A DNA stretch of 64,000 bases, taken from positions 443,118,334-443,182,333 of the forward strand of contig NC_085137.1 in assembly GCF_035046485.1 (NCBI RefSeq), written 5' to 3'. The translations under genes and the position numbers were made by a program. A model generated the notes under the pieces. It saw nothing but the letters and a program-made list of their open reading frames with translations. It did not search any database and was not told the DNA's origin. Below are positions 21,471 to 31,930 of this stretch, piece after piece. Numbering within the stretch: position 1 is the stretch's first letter; each line of letters begins with the position of its first letter. This stretch comes from Aedes albopictus (taxonomy: Eukaryota > Arthropoda > Insecta > Diptera > Culicidae).

Positions 21471-22689
21471 GGTGAGCACGACAAAAACATGTTTTTTAGA
21501 ATCACTAGCATTTTCTTCAATCTTCGGAATCCGTAGATTCTTTCTACAGCCATCAGTTATCTTCAGGAACCCCCGGTATCTTTGTGAACTTAATTTAATT
21601 CAAAGGACAAACTTTTTCACTTTCAAAACATCGTTAACGTGGCATGCGAAGTTTAGAAATCAAAACATCTACCGGTGAAACTGAGCGTAATTTGATCTAT
21701 TTTTAGTGTTCCTAATTTTTGAAACTGTTATAAATTTGGGCCATAAAAATGGACCAGCGCTGAAAACGAACTTACAAATATGTATGTCGATGACTCCAAT
21801 AAATTGCTTGAAATATTGTATGAAATAAATCAAGAAATAATATAATTTTTCAATGCGTTTAATTTTTCAATTGGAGTTCAGCGGCGTAAGCGGCGGCGTG
21901 CCGAAAAATAATCGGCGGCGGCGGCGTGAACCTCTACGTGGGGCTTCGATCACCCCCGGGCGTTGGAAAATGTTCGTAGCCAACCGTATGAGATAAATCC
22001 AAGCAGACAACTCGTATCGACAAGTGGTTCCGTAGCAGGTGCGGACAAACTGACTACTTTTCTCGAGGATTGGCTTCCGACTCTTGCACAAGCTCTGCCA
22101 ATATCTCCGAGCTCCTCCTCCGTATTGTCCTCCGGATCACTCCTCCTGTCCTCGTCCTCGCCTAGGTGTGTCCGCCAAGCTTGATCCGATGATCCTACTC
22201 CAGAATACATCACATCCATCGAGCTCCTCCATCGACCAGCCGGCAGCCATCCAGTTAACCAGTAGGTATCGCCTTTCGTTCCAATGGATCCAATGTCCTC
22301 TCTGTGACAGCCAATTCATCCACCTAAAGATCCCGTGCTGCGACTCCGTGCCTTATGCGGGCGATTCTTCTCTAGGTCGATATACGCTCCTGGGCCCATA
22401 ACCTGTTGGAGCTAGTTCACCACGGCCACGCAGGCCATAGTGAGGTTAGCTTCGTCGACGACCGTTCCTTAATTACAAAGCAAAAAGAACGCTGTAGTCA
22501 TCTTCCATCTCACTAGATGGTTGCCGACTGATACCTCAATCAGCAACCGCCGTTCTCTCCATTTCATTCAGATACCAGATTCATGGTACCAGATACTATA
22601 CCTTTGCCATCTACCAACAATACTGCCATCGCTCACGTACCTGAAGGTTCTACGCTACCTGAGCATTCAACGCTACCAAACTTTCAACA
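21471..22689. other. unassigned, probably decayed BEL/Pao interior
   Basis: 21480-21870 is AT-rich and featureless. 21870-22689 is GC-richer, contains a ggcggcggcgg-type patch, and leads without a break into the BEL integrase relic. I cannot identify reverse transcriptase or RNase H motifs, so the assignment is by position only. Confidence 0.35.
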
Positions 22690-23345
22690 ATCCGGCAGCA
22701 TCTTGTGCATCTCCGACACGCCCGTCCCCCATCTGCGGCGTAGATTACAGCGGACCACTTGGACCAGTCAGGTTCAACGCGGTTCAACGAAAGTGTCCAT
22801 ACCGAGCAGCATTCCTTAACGAATTGCGATGCGCCTGGTGGCTCGAAGAGGGGTGGTTTCCAAGCACCACTCCGACAATGCGACCACTTTCAAGGGAGAA
22901 TCACACGCCCTTCTGGTTTGACAGGTTTCGCATGGGAAAACTGTCAAAATATCACAAATCTCGACGGAACGGACGCTATGTTTTCCAGGCTTCAGACGTG
23001 GAAGCCCTGACACCTGGTCATTTTCTGGAGGGTTCCAACCTCCAAGCTGTTGACGGAGGTCCCCGAAAACCGGCACGACCGCTTCGAGCAAAGCCAATCT
23101 CTAACAAATCGGGGCACGATTGTAACCGGAATACCCGCAGCAGTCAGTTCAAACCTGGGCAACTCTTCGTGGTCAAAGACTGCCTTCCAATGCCTGCTCA
23201 ATCAATGGCCCCTCGGCAAAATTGTCAAGGCATCGTCAGAGTGGTCACGCTGAAGACCGCTTCCACGGACAATGTCATGCGACCCGTCGCACGGATTTCT
23301 CTTCTGCCCATTAGAATCGATCCAAGTCAGTCCGACACACCCGTT
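22690..23345 (+). pseudogene. BEL/Pao integrase relic
   Basis: Pieces of the integrase occur in order but in different frames. CGVDYSGPL (22733-22760) is the BEL integrase core entry. RLVARRGVVSKHHSDNATTF (about 22830-22890) includes the catalytic SDN. EALTPGHFLEGS (near 23000-23030) is the hallmark block before the C-terminal domain. PLGKIVKAS and GIVRVVTLKTA with RPVARISLLPI (to 23325) close the domain. Deletions remove most of the catalytic core between the first two blocks. It belongs with the Gag/protease relic at 18655-19570. Confidence 0.8.
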
Positions 23346-23885
23346 GGAGATCATCAGTAGTGATGTACTAAACTGGCTCGAGACTCATATGATTTTAAAT
23401 CAATTCCAATGACCCTAATCTACCCGAATGATTGTCCTAACCTTTCCGCCATTCTTGTACACCAAAGTGTACTGGAAGGTTATATGTTCACTCAAAAAAC
23501 GGATTTTCGATGGAAGGCGCGAAGAGTCAAGTCACATATACCTATCAACGCAGTTTGACCAATTGAGATGATGTCTGTGTGTGTGTATGTATGTATGTAT
23601 GTATGTATGTATGTCTGTGTACAAAGAAGGTCACTCACTTTTAAGGCATTTCCCATTGGACGATTTTTTTTTTTAATTTTAGCACGAAACGAACCGAAAT
23701 TTTACCGTATTGTTTGCTATGCAAAATGGTTCGAACCGGTCAAGCAGTTCCGGAGTTATACCCATTTCAGTGATCCAGACCAGTACCGGCAGAACTGGCC
23801 GTATATAAAACTGAACCAAGCCCTATCATGTGACATATCAAACTGCGACGATTTTTGTATCCTTTAGCATGGCTGATGAATGTTG
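23346..23885. other. unassigned, includes a tetranucleotide microsatellite
   Basis: A (TG)n/(TATG)n run lies at 23573-23621. The flanking text (ctcaaaaaacggattttcga, cattggacgatttt) looks like part of a dispersed repeat, but borders are unclear. Confidence 0.4.
23573..23621. repeat. (TG)n-(TATG)n microsatellite
   Basis: About six TATG tetranucleotides preceded by TG dinucleotides. Confidence 0.9.
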
Positions 23886-24840
23886 TGCGGAAATCAAAAC
23901 TGAAGACCAAAAATTCCTCGATGGTGGCTGAAAATTCAAGATGGCGGCCTAATATTCAAGACGGTCGGTGGCTGTTTAATGGAATTTGAGGCTTCAAAAC
24001 CATGCAATATGGATTGGGTATATTTGATATGGGGAAGATGTCTGGAGTCCAAAAATGGCGACCAGAATATCCAAGATGGTGATCTAAAATCCAATATGGC
24101 TTTATAGCCGCCATATTGGATTTCATTATGGTGACTGTTCAATGATATTTTAGGCTCTAATACCATATTTGATATGGGAAAGATGCCTGGAATCCAAAAA
24201 TAGCGGCCAGAATTTTTAATATGATCTAAAATCCAAGATGGCGGCTCCAAATTCAATATGACGGCTGTTTAATGGAGTTTTAGGCTCCAAAACCATGCAA
24301 TAAGGGTATTTATGGTATGCAGCAGATGTCTGGAGACCAAAATAGCGACTAGAATTAACAAGATGGTGGGCTAAAACCACAATGGCGGTTAAAAATTGAA
24401 TATGGCATCTGGCATATTTTTGGCTCCAAAACCATGCAATATGGATATATTTGGTATGGAGAAGATGACTGGAGTTCACGTGATCTGAATATCCAAGACG
24501 GTGGTCTAAAATCCAACATGGCGGCTCCAAATTCGTGATGGCGGCTGTTAAATGGTGTTTTAGGCTCCAAAACCATGCATTCGGGGTATATTCTGTATGG
24601 AAAAGATGTCTTGAGACTAAAAATGGCGACCAGAATACCCAAGATGGCAGACGGGAATCCAAGATGATGGCTGTTTAATGAAGTATCAGTCTCTTAACCC
24701 CTTCGGTACGATTTTTTTCACCAACCTCGCCGCTGTAGAAGGCGTCAGCGGGGTGCAAATGACCCAACCGTCCTTAAAGGGTTAAACCATGCAATGTTAT
24801 GAGGAAGAAGTCTGGAGTTTAAGGGTCAAACAACTGAAGC
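23886..24840. repeat. degenerate tandem repeat, about 140-bp period
   Basis: The landmark ggctccaaaaccatgca recurs near 23991, 24154 (decayed), 24284, 24422 and 24564, spacings of 130-163 bp. Each unit also has aagatggcggct, gactgtttaatgg-like and gaagatgtctggag blocks. The sixth unit is split by a TTAA MITE at 24694-24785. Open frames on the minus strand repeat PWILDHR/AWFWS-like text because of the tandem structure. Confidence 0.8.
24694..24785. mobile_element. TTAA-flanked miniature element (piggyBac-like target)
   Basis: TTAA at 24694-24697 and 24782-24785 flanks 84 bp that begin ccccttcgg and end ccttaaaggg, short inverted ends. It splits a unit of the 140-bp repeat: the sequence on either side rejoins as agtctc...accatgcaa, matching aggctccaaaaccatgcaa of the other units. 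Confidence 0.7.
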
Positions 24841-25208
24841 CAGATACATGATATGATTTCTGTTGCCATGATATGGATTTTTGGATACCTTACCCTGCAA
24901 GATGAATTATTCTTCAAGGGGCATTTCCCCCCGTCCTCCCGCAGCAGTCAGTCCCGAGTCGGGGTACAAATTGGTGCTAATTATTCCATTAGCTATGCAA
25001 ACAAGACGCACGTCTACTTGATATCTGCCTGCCTGCTCCCTACTGTACTATCTATGTGCAATTCCTACTAGGTACCTATAACTACCAGTCCACCACCACC
25101 ACCATCGTCACCCGGACCCGACTGACCCGGCTGGCTGGTCCCCTTGAAGGGGAAGGTTAATTACATCGTCCGATCGTCCGTTCGTCCGTCGCTTCATCGC
25201 CATTGCAC
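24841..25208. other. unassigned single-copy-looking DNA
   Basis: C-rich stretches near 24920 and 25085-25140; no gene or element ends seen. Confidence 0.35.
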
Positions 25209-25210
25209 TA

Positions 25211-25479
25211 CCGTCTACCCTCGTTGGTTTGACCTCATCTAATCTGAACACTTTTTAATTTGACCCCCTCTAATTTGCACATCGTTCAAACTAAAAATGG
25301 TTCAAACGTCATTCTGCTCTTGGAACGGGGTGAAACGGAACGCAGAATCAAAACAAAACAGCAAAAAGGGTTACCATTAGTGTGTTTTTCGATGTCCACA
25401 GGGTTACTAGAAGTTCAAATTAAAAAATGAACCCCGTTGGTTTGCATGAGGTGTCGTTCAAACCAACGGGGGTAGACGG
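25211..25479. mobile_element. 269-bp inverted-repeat MITE, TA target site
   Basis: Left end ccgtctaccctcgttggttt and right end aaccaacgggggtagacgg are inverted repeats; sub-terminal blocks tttttaatttgac and gttcaaattaaaaaa also pair. TA flanks both sides (25209-25210, 25480-25481). Non-coding. Confidence 0.75.
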
Positions 25480-25559
25480 TACTGCCTTGGGGAGCCCCTT
25501 GACACGAATGCAGCAGAACGAGTTTGCAGGAGAAAATTGATATCAATAAATCGTCAGGG

Positions 25560-25799
25560 TGTGGGATATGAACAAAGCTGAGTAGCATTTCCCATGCGTG
25601 TATTTCCCCTAGCAAGCATCAGTGACAGCCAGCACCATGACGGGGTCGTCGTCAGTGTGATGCTGCCGCATTGACGAGTGGACTGTTATCGGAGCAAGAC
25701 GCCATCACCGTGAGGTTCCGTATTATGCCAAGTGATTCTACTGCAGTTTGCTAAGATGGCTGGGAACGGATTGTTCCAGTGAGTTGCCCGGTATTCACA
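25560..25799 (+). repeat. 5' LTR
   Basis: 240 bp, TGTGGG...TTCACA. By eye it matches 27956-28195 base for base. Confidence 0.92.
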
Positions 25800-25800
25800 T

Positions 25801-25817
25801 TGGCGATCCTGCCAGGA
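25801..25817 (+). promoter_or_regulatory. primer-binding site, tRNA-Arg(ACG) type
   Basis: TGGCGATCCTGCCAGGA is the complement of TCCTGGCAGGATCGCCA, which I recall as the 3' end (with CCA) of insect tRNA-Arg(ACG). It lies one base after the LTR, as expected for priming minus-strand cDNA. Confidence 0.85.
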
Positions 25818-26342
25818 GTGCATCATAATCAATAACAAGTAAATATTAAAATAGGTAGAATCACTTGGCATAAAAATAGTGAGGGAAAACCAATCGTTTT
25901 GGTGTGTGAAGTGTGTGGTGGTGCTGCAAACACAGTGAAGTGGGTGTTGCAATTCTGCGGTTCCTGACGAAAGCTAGAGCGCGGAAAACTTTTGTCATGC
26001 CAACCGCGTTCTGTTTTAGCCTTGGTTTTAGCACAAACACATGAACAAAGGCGCGGTGACGTGGTTGATTTTTGTTGTCGTTTGGTAGCACGCTGTGGAT
26101 AGGTGGTCGGTCGATGATTGCATGCATGTTTCTTCATGTTCTTGCTCGGCATGGATGGTCGCGCTTTCGTTGATTCCTCGGATCGTACATGCTCGTGTTG
26201 TCGCTCGGTTGAACGGTAAATGCAAACAGGTTGATGTGCATGATGGTAGAGGTGTTTGACTATTGTGAATGTTGCCGTAAAATTCTCGCGGCGTTGGTTG
26301 GTTGGGTTGGTTTTTGCTCGGGTTTTTGGTTGGGCATATTAA

Positions 26343-27280
26343 TGGCGTTTCGAACCGCCGAAAATTTTTCTGCATAAGGAAAATGCAGGGACGTGTAATG
26401 AAAACCGTCCAAGGGAACGGCATTTTTTGGATAACCGCCGAAAATTATTCTGCATAAAGAAAATGCAGGGACGTGTAATGAAAACCGTCCAAGGTAAAGG
26501 CGTTGTTGGATAACCGCCGAAAATTATTCTGCATAAAGAAAATGCAGGGACGTGTAGTGAAAACCATCCAAGGTAAAGGCGCTGTTGGATAACCGCCGAA
26601 AATTTTTCTGCATAAGGAAAATGCAGGGACGTGTAATGAAAACCGTCCAAGGAAACGGCATTTTTTGGATAACCGCCGAAAATTATTCTGCATAAAGAAA
26701 ATGCAGGGACGTGTAGTGAAAACCATCCAAGGTAAAGGCGCTGTTGGATAACCGCCGAAAATTTTTCTGCATAAGGAAAATGCAGGGACGTGTAATGAAA
26801 ACCGTCCAAGGAAACGGCATTTTTGGATAACCGCCAAAAATTATTCTGCATAAAGAAAATGCAGGGACGTGTAATGAAAACCGTCCAAGGTAAAGGCGTT
26901 GTTGGATAACCGCCGACAATTTTTCTGCATAAGGAAAATGCAGGGACGTGTAATGAAAACCGTCCAAGGAAACGGCATTTTTGGATAACTGCCGAAAATT
27001 ATTCTGCATAAAGAAAATGCAGGGACGTGTAGTGAAAACCGTCCAAGATAAAGGCGTTGTTGGATAACCGCCGAAAATTTTTTCTGCATAAGGAAAATAC
27101 AGGGACGTGAAATGAAATCCGTCCAAGGAAATGTTATTGAAAAACTGCCAAAAATTGTTTGCATCAGGAAAATGCAGCGATGTGTAAAGAAACCCGTCTA
27201 AGGAAATGGCGTTGCATGATGACTGCCGAAAGCTGTGCGTGAGGAAAATGCAGGGACGTGTAATGAAAACCGCCCATAAA
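26343..27280. repeat. 79-80-bp minisatellite with two alternating unit types
   Basis: About twelve units share the core gaaaatgcagggacgtgta. Type A has ctgcataaggaaa and ends ggaaacggcattttt. Type B has ctgcataaagaaa and ends ggtaaaggcgttgtt. Order from the left is A B B A B A B A B A, then two strongly diverged units. It lies inside the LTR element. The minus-strand frames through it (FLMQKNFRRLS / FTLDGFHYTSLHF repeats) have no recognisable protein character beyond the period. Confidence 0.9.
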
Positions 27281-27940
27281 AATTGCATATCGTAAAACAG
27301 TTTAAAATTCGAAGTACGCAATGAAAACATATCTACTGAAAATATGTTGTAGAACCTCTTTTGAACTCGTTTTGTAGAATCTATTTTCGTATAATGAAGG
27401 ACATTTGTGTGTTATATATGGTCCATCTGTACCATCACATTGAAGCATTGAAAATGGAGTTGTATGATATACGGAATCTTTAGTCTGATAAATCTCAAAT
27501 TCGTTAATCTCTTGTTTTTTTTCTTTTTTGACAAATAATTCTTACAAAATATGTTCGTTTTCGTTGAATGCGTCGAATTTTCGCAATCGTGAATAACGAT
27601 TGATTTGAGTGAGAGAAAAACAGGGCCGGCTACATAACGAGACGTGCGCTTGAAGGAGAGAAGACGCATCACCCAACTGCGTGTGTTGTAGTTATTTTTA
27701 TTGGAGCTCGGCAAAACCCCATAGATGATTGGTTAGCATTGCAAGTTATCAATCATATGATATAGGTTCGATATTAACAAAAGTGCGTTTACTAAACAAA
27801 AAAGTAAATGTGGCCATTCGTCTTAATTTTTGTATCTTGAAGTGTATCTTGTTGCATTGGTGCCATAAGGATGAAGAGAACGAAATTGAGGGTTTGAGCG
27901 TAAAAATAACAAGCCTGCTAGTCGAAAACTTTTTTTTTTC

Positions 27941-27955
27941 GGAGAAGAGGGAGAA
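27941..27955 (+). promoter_or_regulatory. polypurine tract
   Basis: GGAGAAGAGGGAGAA abuts the 3' LTR and would prime plus-strand cDNA. Confidence 0.85.
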
Positions 27956-28195
27956 TGTGGGATATGAACAAAGCTGAGTAGCATTTCCCATGCGTGTATT
28001 TCCCCTAGCAAGCATCAGTGACAGCCAGCACCATGACGGGGTCGTCGTCAGTGTGATGCTGCCGCATTGACGAGTGGACTGTTATCGGAGCAAGACGCCA
28101 TCACCGTGAGGTTCCGTATTATGCCAAGTGATTCTACTGCAGTTTGCTAAGATGGCTGGGAACGGATTGTTCCAGTGAGTTGCCCGGTATTCACA
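27956..28195 (+). repeat. 3' LTR
   Basis: 240 bp, reads as identical to the 5' LTR. Confidence 0.92.
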
Positions 28196-28200
28196 CAGGG

Positions 28201-29129
28201 GATGAGTCTTGACTTTAGGGAAGTGAGATGAAGCGGAGAACAGAGTAGTATTCCTTGAAACTAGGTAGATGCACTCGTCGGGAATCATGATACAGTGCTC
28301 ATGACAGATAGGATCGAGATTATCAATTCGATGGGTATTCGATTATAACGAAAAAATGTTCATCAACGACCACTATTTTGTTCGGATTTTCTGTTGAACC
28401 CAACGATTATCAAATTCGGTGGTTATTTCTCCAGGTCTACGTACACTTGCACATTTTGCACTTAAAAACTGTGAAAGCTTGCCGGTCTTGTTGGAGTTAT
28501 CACACAGCGGGGCAACACAATACAGCCAGACGAGAAGGAAGCTTTCCGGACCGGAGTAAAGCAAAACACTTGCGTACGGTTTTGACTATCACGAACGAAT
28601 GATTTATTCAATATTTACATTGAGTTGTCCAAAAAAAGTCTCACGAAACCTACTGCAAGCCTATCCATATGCGTGAGAACAAAAGATGTTTACAAAGTTC
28701 TTACAGATAGATTAACACGGGAAATCTAAACACAAACCACTACCACATAGGAATTTGGATTGGTCAATTCAAGACTATAAACAATAACAGTGTTCAAAAA
28801 GACAAAACAAGTTCAGGGTGTATCTATTTAACCGTCGGTTGTCTCAATACCAGGGTTGCTCGAATGCACGCACAACATATTCCCAACAGGTCTACCTCCT
28901 TTGTGACGACGCCTCATAACCGTTGGAAGCCACCAGAAGAATCGGTGACTTAAACAGAACGAGTTTCGTTTGCGTTTGCAAGTTACGGCACTTAATTTGG
29001 TTACGCAATCCTTAAAAGGCCTTATTCGCAGCTGCTATACGGCCTTTTCATTTCACGGGTAAGTTGTCAACATTTCATGAAATATGTAAACAAATTCTTC
29101 AACAACTTCAAACACATCCCCATCAAATG
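28201..29129. other. unassigned DNA
   Basis: No gene, element ends or array recognised. It leads into the reverse-transcriptase relic and could include more of that element in decayed form. Confidence 0.35.
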
Positions 29130-29510
29130 ACTACTTCAGTACTAACACAACTAGTACTGCCTCTGTCCCAATCATGTACCCGCAATCATGTACTTCGTTT
29201 TGGTTGAGCTTACTGTCGAGCCTCTCCACGCTGTCTCCCTCTTCAGAGGAGCCTAAGCTCGCTACACTGTTCCACGATCGATGCCGATGAGATCTATGTT
29301 GTCCGCAAGGCCAACGATTATGTGGGATCGTGATATAATAGTGTCGTTATTCCTCTGAACGCTAAACCTCGCAATCGCTCCGTCGAGTGCAATGCTGAAC
29401 AGTAAATTTGTCATTTCGTTAATTTCGTCAGCGATCGGAGCACTTAATTCTGATCCGTGCAGTATTATGTGTATCAGCCTAATAAGTTTCGTTGGAAAAC
29501 CATGTTCTGA
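29130..29510 (-). pseudogene. non-LTR reverse transcriptase relic
   Basis: The minus strand encodes HGFPTKLIRLI, then NLLFSIALDGAIARFSVQ, then RSHIIVGLADNIDLIGIDRG, then KTKYMIAG, with two or more stops near the end. This is the RT palm: 'HGFP.KLIRLI', 'LLFnIALeGAI.R', the YxDD box region (here LADN instead of FADD) and 'tKTKYM'. The catalytic second Asp is replaced by Asn and the QGD block is degraded, so it is inactive. The clade is uncertain. Confidence 0.75.
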
Positions 29511-30800
29511 CTATTGTGCGGGTATTCCCTAATCGAGCACGACGGTTCGGAACGTTCGTGTCCCGAACAGTTCCAAAAATTGTCCGGTTTTGCCTTCACA
29601 CCTGGTTTCACAGTCGAATGCGTCAAAAGTGACACTGTGTTTTTTTGCTGTCTCACTCACATTTCATCTCGCTCTCTTTCTATTTTCAACGATGACAGCA
29701 GAAGTCGCTTCAAAAAAACGAGGTACTTTGTGCAAAAGTGGCAGCAATTGACGAGGTATGCCGAAAAGGGCATTTGAAATAGGGTGTCGAATCGACCTTC
29801 GAATCCAGTGGTCAAAGAAACTCACAATATATCTGCCAAAAGCTTTCAGTACTCACGTTGCACTCGTCCAGACCAAATGCGCTTGTTCGCTCGTTTCGCT
29901 TTTGAGTGACGTCATGCTATCTAGATGGCCATGCATACTAGTTCAGTTACCGTAAAGGCCACTCAAACCTCCAAATGCCATTCGTGGCAAGCTCCATAGC
30001 TCTGGAACCAAACGTTCAATTAGCAAATTTCTGCTCAATTTCCAACATTTTTTCAAGAAAACAACCAAATTTCCAGCCGACAAAAACTCGTGCACAATCA
30101 GTTTCGCTTCGTCCATCCGCCGCAATCAATCTGCGTCGCAAAAGTTCCAAAATAGAACCTCTACCTATACCTATATTTTTGTTGATAAATACGATGATGC
30201 TTCGCGTGTCCGGGTGTTTGCACTTTCCTTTATTTGCGCGTCCCCAATTTTGCCACCACCACCACACCAGACACCAGTCACACGAGATGACGTTGGCAGG
30301 TTTTTTCGGTCAGTCAGACGGGAATCTACACTAGGTACCTAGGTAGGTAGCTCGCCCAAGCCCAAGGGGGGAACGAACCGGGACTCTTTACTTATCATCA
30401 TCAAAATAAACAAAGCCAACGACGAGCCGAGCGGCGGCGATGAATAGGCGTTAAATGATTACCACGAGTCCACGACACAATAATGGCGTGGCGGTAACGG
30501 ATGGACCAGGACGGGGTGAGAATTGGACGAAACGGCCACACGTAAACAAATGTTTTTGAAGTCACCCACCAACAACAACGACGGCGGTGACTCGGTCGTT
30601 GACCTCGACTTCACCAGTGGTTGGTCGGCTTCGGCTGTTGTTATTGATAGAGACGGTTGTTGCAAGCCGATCAAAGAAGTGTCATTACTGATACTGACTG
30701 CAAATCGGAGGGGGTTGGAAGACAAGAGGATCCGATGACTTGGTGTATTCCTTTCGCGAAATCAGTGTTCTTTCGCTGGTGCTTTGTTTCGCTCTGGGTC
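29511..30800. other. unassigned, more balanced composition
   Basis: Less AT-rich than the arrays, with open frames of 60-119 codons on both strands that I cannot place in any family. 30420-30720 is CG-rich for this window. Nothing supported as an exon. Confidence 0.35.
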
Positions 30801-31186
30801 ATTCGCCTTGACGGAGGCTCTCTGAGAGAATTGCGCTGTGCGTGAAATCATTTTTTTTTAACATGGGAAAGGATAGGAGCTGCATTTTCAAATGCTTCTA
30901 AAATATTTTAGGGACTTCAGATTGAAAAAAGTGTTAATGTTTTGCAATATACTTTCAATTAGCTACATTATAACTGGTTTTAGACAAAAGTTTTAAAATC
31001 ACAATGTTATGTCTATAATATAGCGAATCAAAATCTCATTCGATAACATTAAGAACGTTTTGCTTGAAAAAATTTCTATAAAGAATTACAAGCATTTGAA
31101 AATGCAGCTCCTATCCTTTCCCATGTTAAATAAAATTGTTTTCACTCAAGCGCAATTCTCTCAGAGAGCCTCCGTCAAGGCGAATT
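30801..31186. repeat. inverted repeat with 100-bp arms
   Basis: Left arm 30801-30901 and right arm 31089-31186 are nearly perfect inverted copies, including ggaggctctctgagagaatt and catgggaaaggataggagct. A 187-bp AT-rich spacer separates them. No target duplication found. Confidence 0.8.
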
Positions 31187-31387
31187 GGCTGATCCGCTTG
31201 CGAGCGCGAGGTGGAGGTAAGCTGATACGACGACGAATGATGCTGTTTAATGTTTGAAGAAACGAGCGTGTCTGGACGTGTTTTATACGGGCGTCATTTC
31301 CCGTGATGATGATAACGGCGTAGAGGTAATTAGTGAATTTTATACGCGAATGCAAAGTGGAAGGGAACTGATTACGAAAAGCAGGTT

Positions 31388-31553
31388 AGGGAACGTCCAT
31401 AAATTACGTCATGCAAAAATCGACCATTTTCAACCCCCCTCCCCCCTATGTCACCCTTTTTGTATGGAACCTCTAAAATGTTTGTATGGGTCGTCACACT
31501 TTGTTGAACCCCCCTCCCCCCTCAAAGCGTGACGTAATTTATGGACGTTCCCT
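31388..31553. mobile_element. MITE with GGGAACGTCCATAAATTACG ends
   Basis: The left end agggaacgtccataaattac and the right end gtaatttatggacgttccct are inverted. TA borders the left end and tta the right. The interior has paired cccccctcccccc runs. Palindromic 'GTCCATAAATTACGTCA' elements of this kind are widespread in insect genomes. Confidence 0.75.
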
Positions 31554-31559
31554 TACGAG

Positions 31560-31915
31560 GGCAAGCAAAAAAAGAAAAAAAAGTCAGTTTTAATTGAAGT
31601 GATCCAGTGATTCCTTTAGAAAATCTTCCAGGAAATTAAAAAAAACTTCTTGGAATACCGTTGGAGATTATTCTAAGAAATCCTTCAAGGGTTCCTTTGA
31701 CAAAATCATAGCTTCCTTTAGAAATTTAACCAAAGATTATTCGAGATTAACCCCAGTAGTTTCAGAACTTCTTAATCTAACCTCGCTGGATTTCCTTCCG
31801 AAATTGCCCCGTGGATTCTTTTAGAAAATCCTCCAGGAATCCGTTCAGAAAGTCTTTCACAGATTCCTTCTGAAAATTCTTTTGAAACATTTTCCATGCA
31901 CCATCACATATTATA
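31560..31915. repeat. degenerate GGAATTCC-type array
   Basis: Words such as aaatcctccaggaatcc and gattccttctgaaa recur; same family as the large block at 32540-37085, which is separated from it by the inverted-repeat element. Confidence 0.65.
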
Positions 31916-31930
31916 GTTATATAATATAAT

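Larger units (their letters stand above)
25560..28195 (+). mobile_element. complete non-autonomous LTR retroelement, 2,636 bp
   Basis: Two 240-bp direct repeats that read as identical (25560-25799 and 27956-28195) begin TGTGGG and end TTCACA. Flanking them is a perfect 5-bp duplication CAGGG (25555-25559, 28196-28200). One base after the 5' LTR is a 17-nt tRNA-Arg primer site. Directly before the 3' LTR is a purine tract. All structural parts of an LTR retrotransposon are therefore present and the equal LTRs imply a recent insertion. The 2,156-bp interior has no gag, protease, RT or integrase and its only long open frames are antisense by-products of a minisatellite. It would depend on another element's proteins (TRIM/LARD-like). 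The 5-bp duplication fits Gypsy or BEL enzymes. Confidence 0.9.

Noticed and set aside
23936..24662. Minus-strand frames with repeated PSWIL/AWFWS text
   Set aside because: They reflect the 140-bp tandem repeat.
26339..27330. 130-215-codon minus-strand frames with FHYTSLHF repeats
   Set aside because: They are antisense to the LTR element and follow the 79-bp minisatellite; no known domain.
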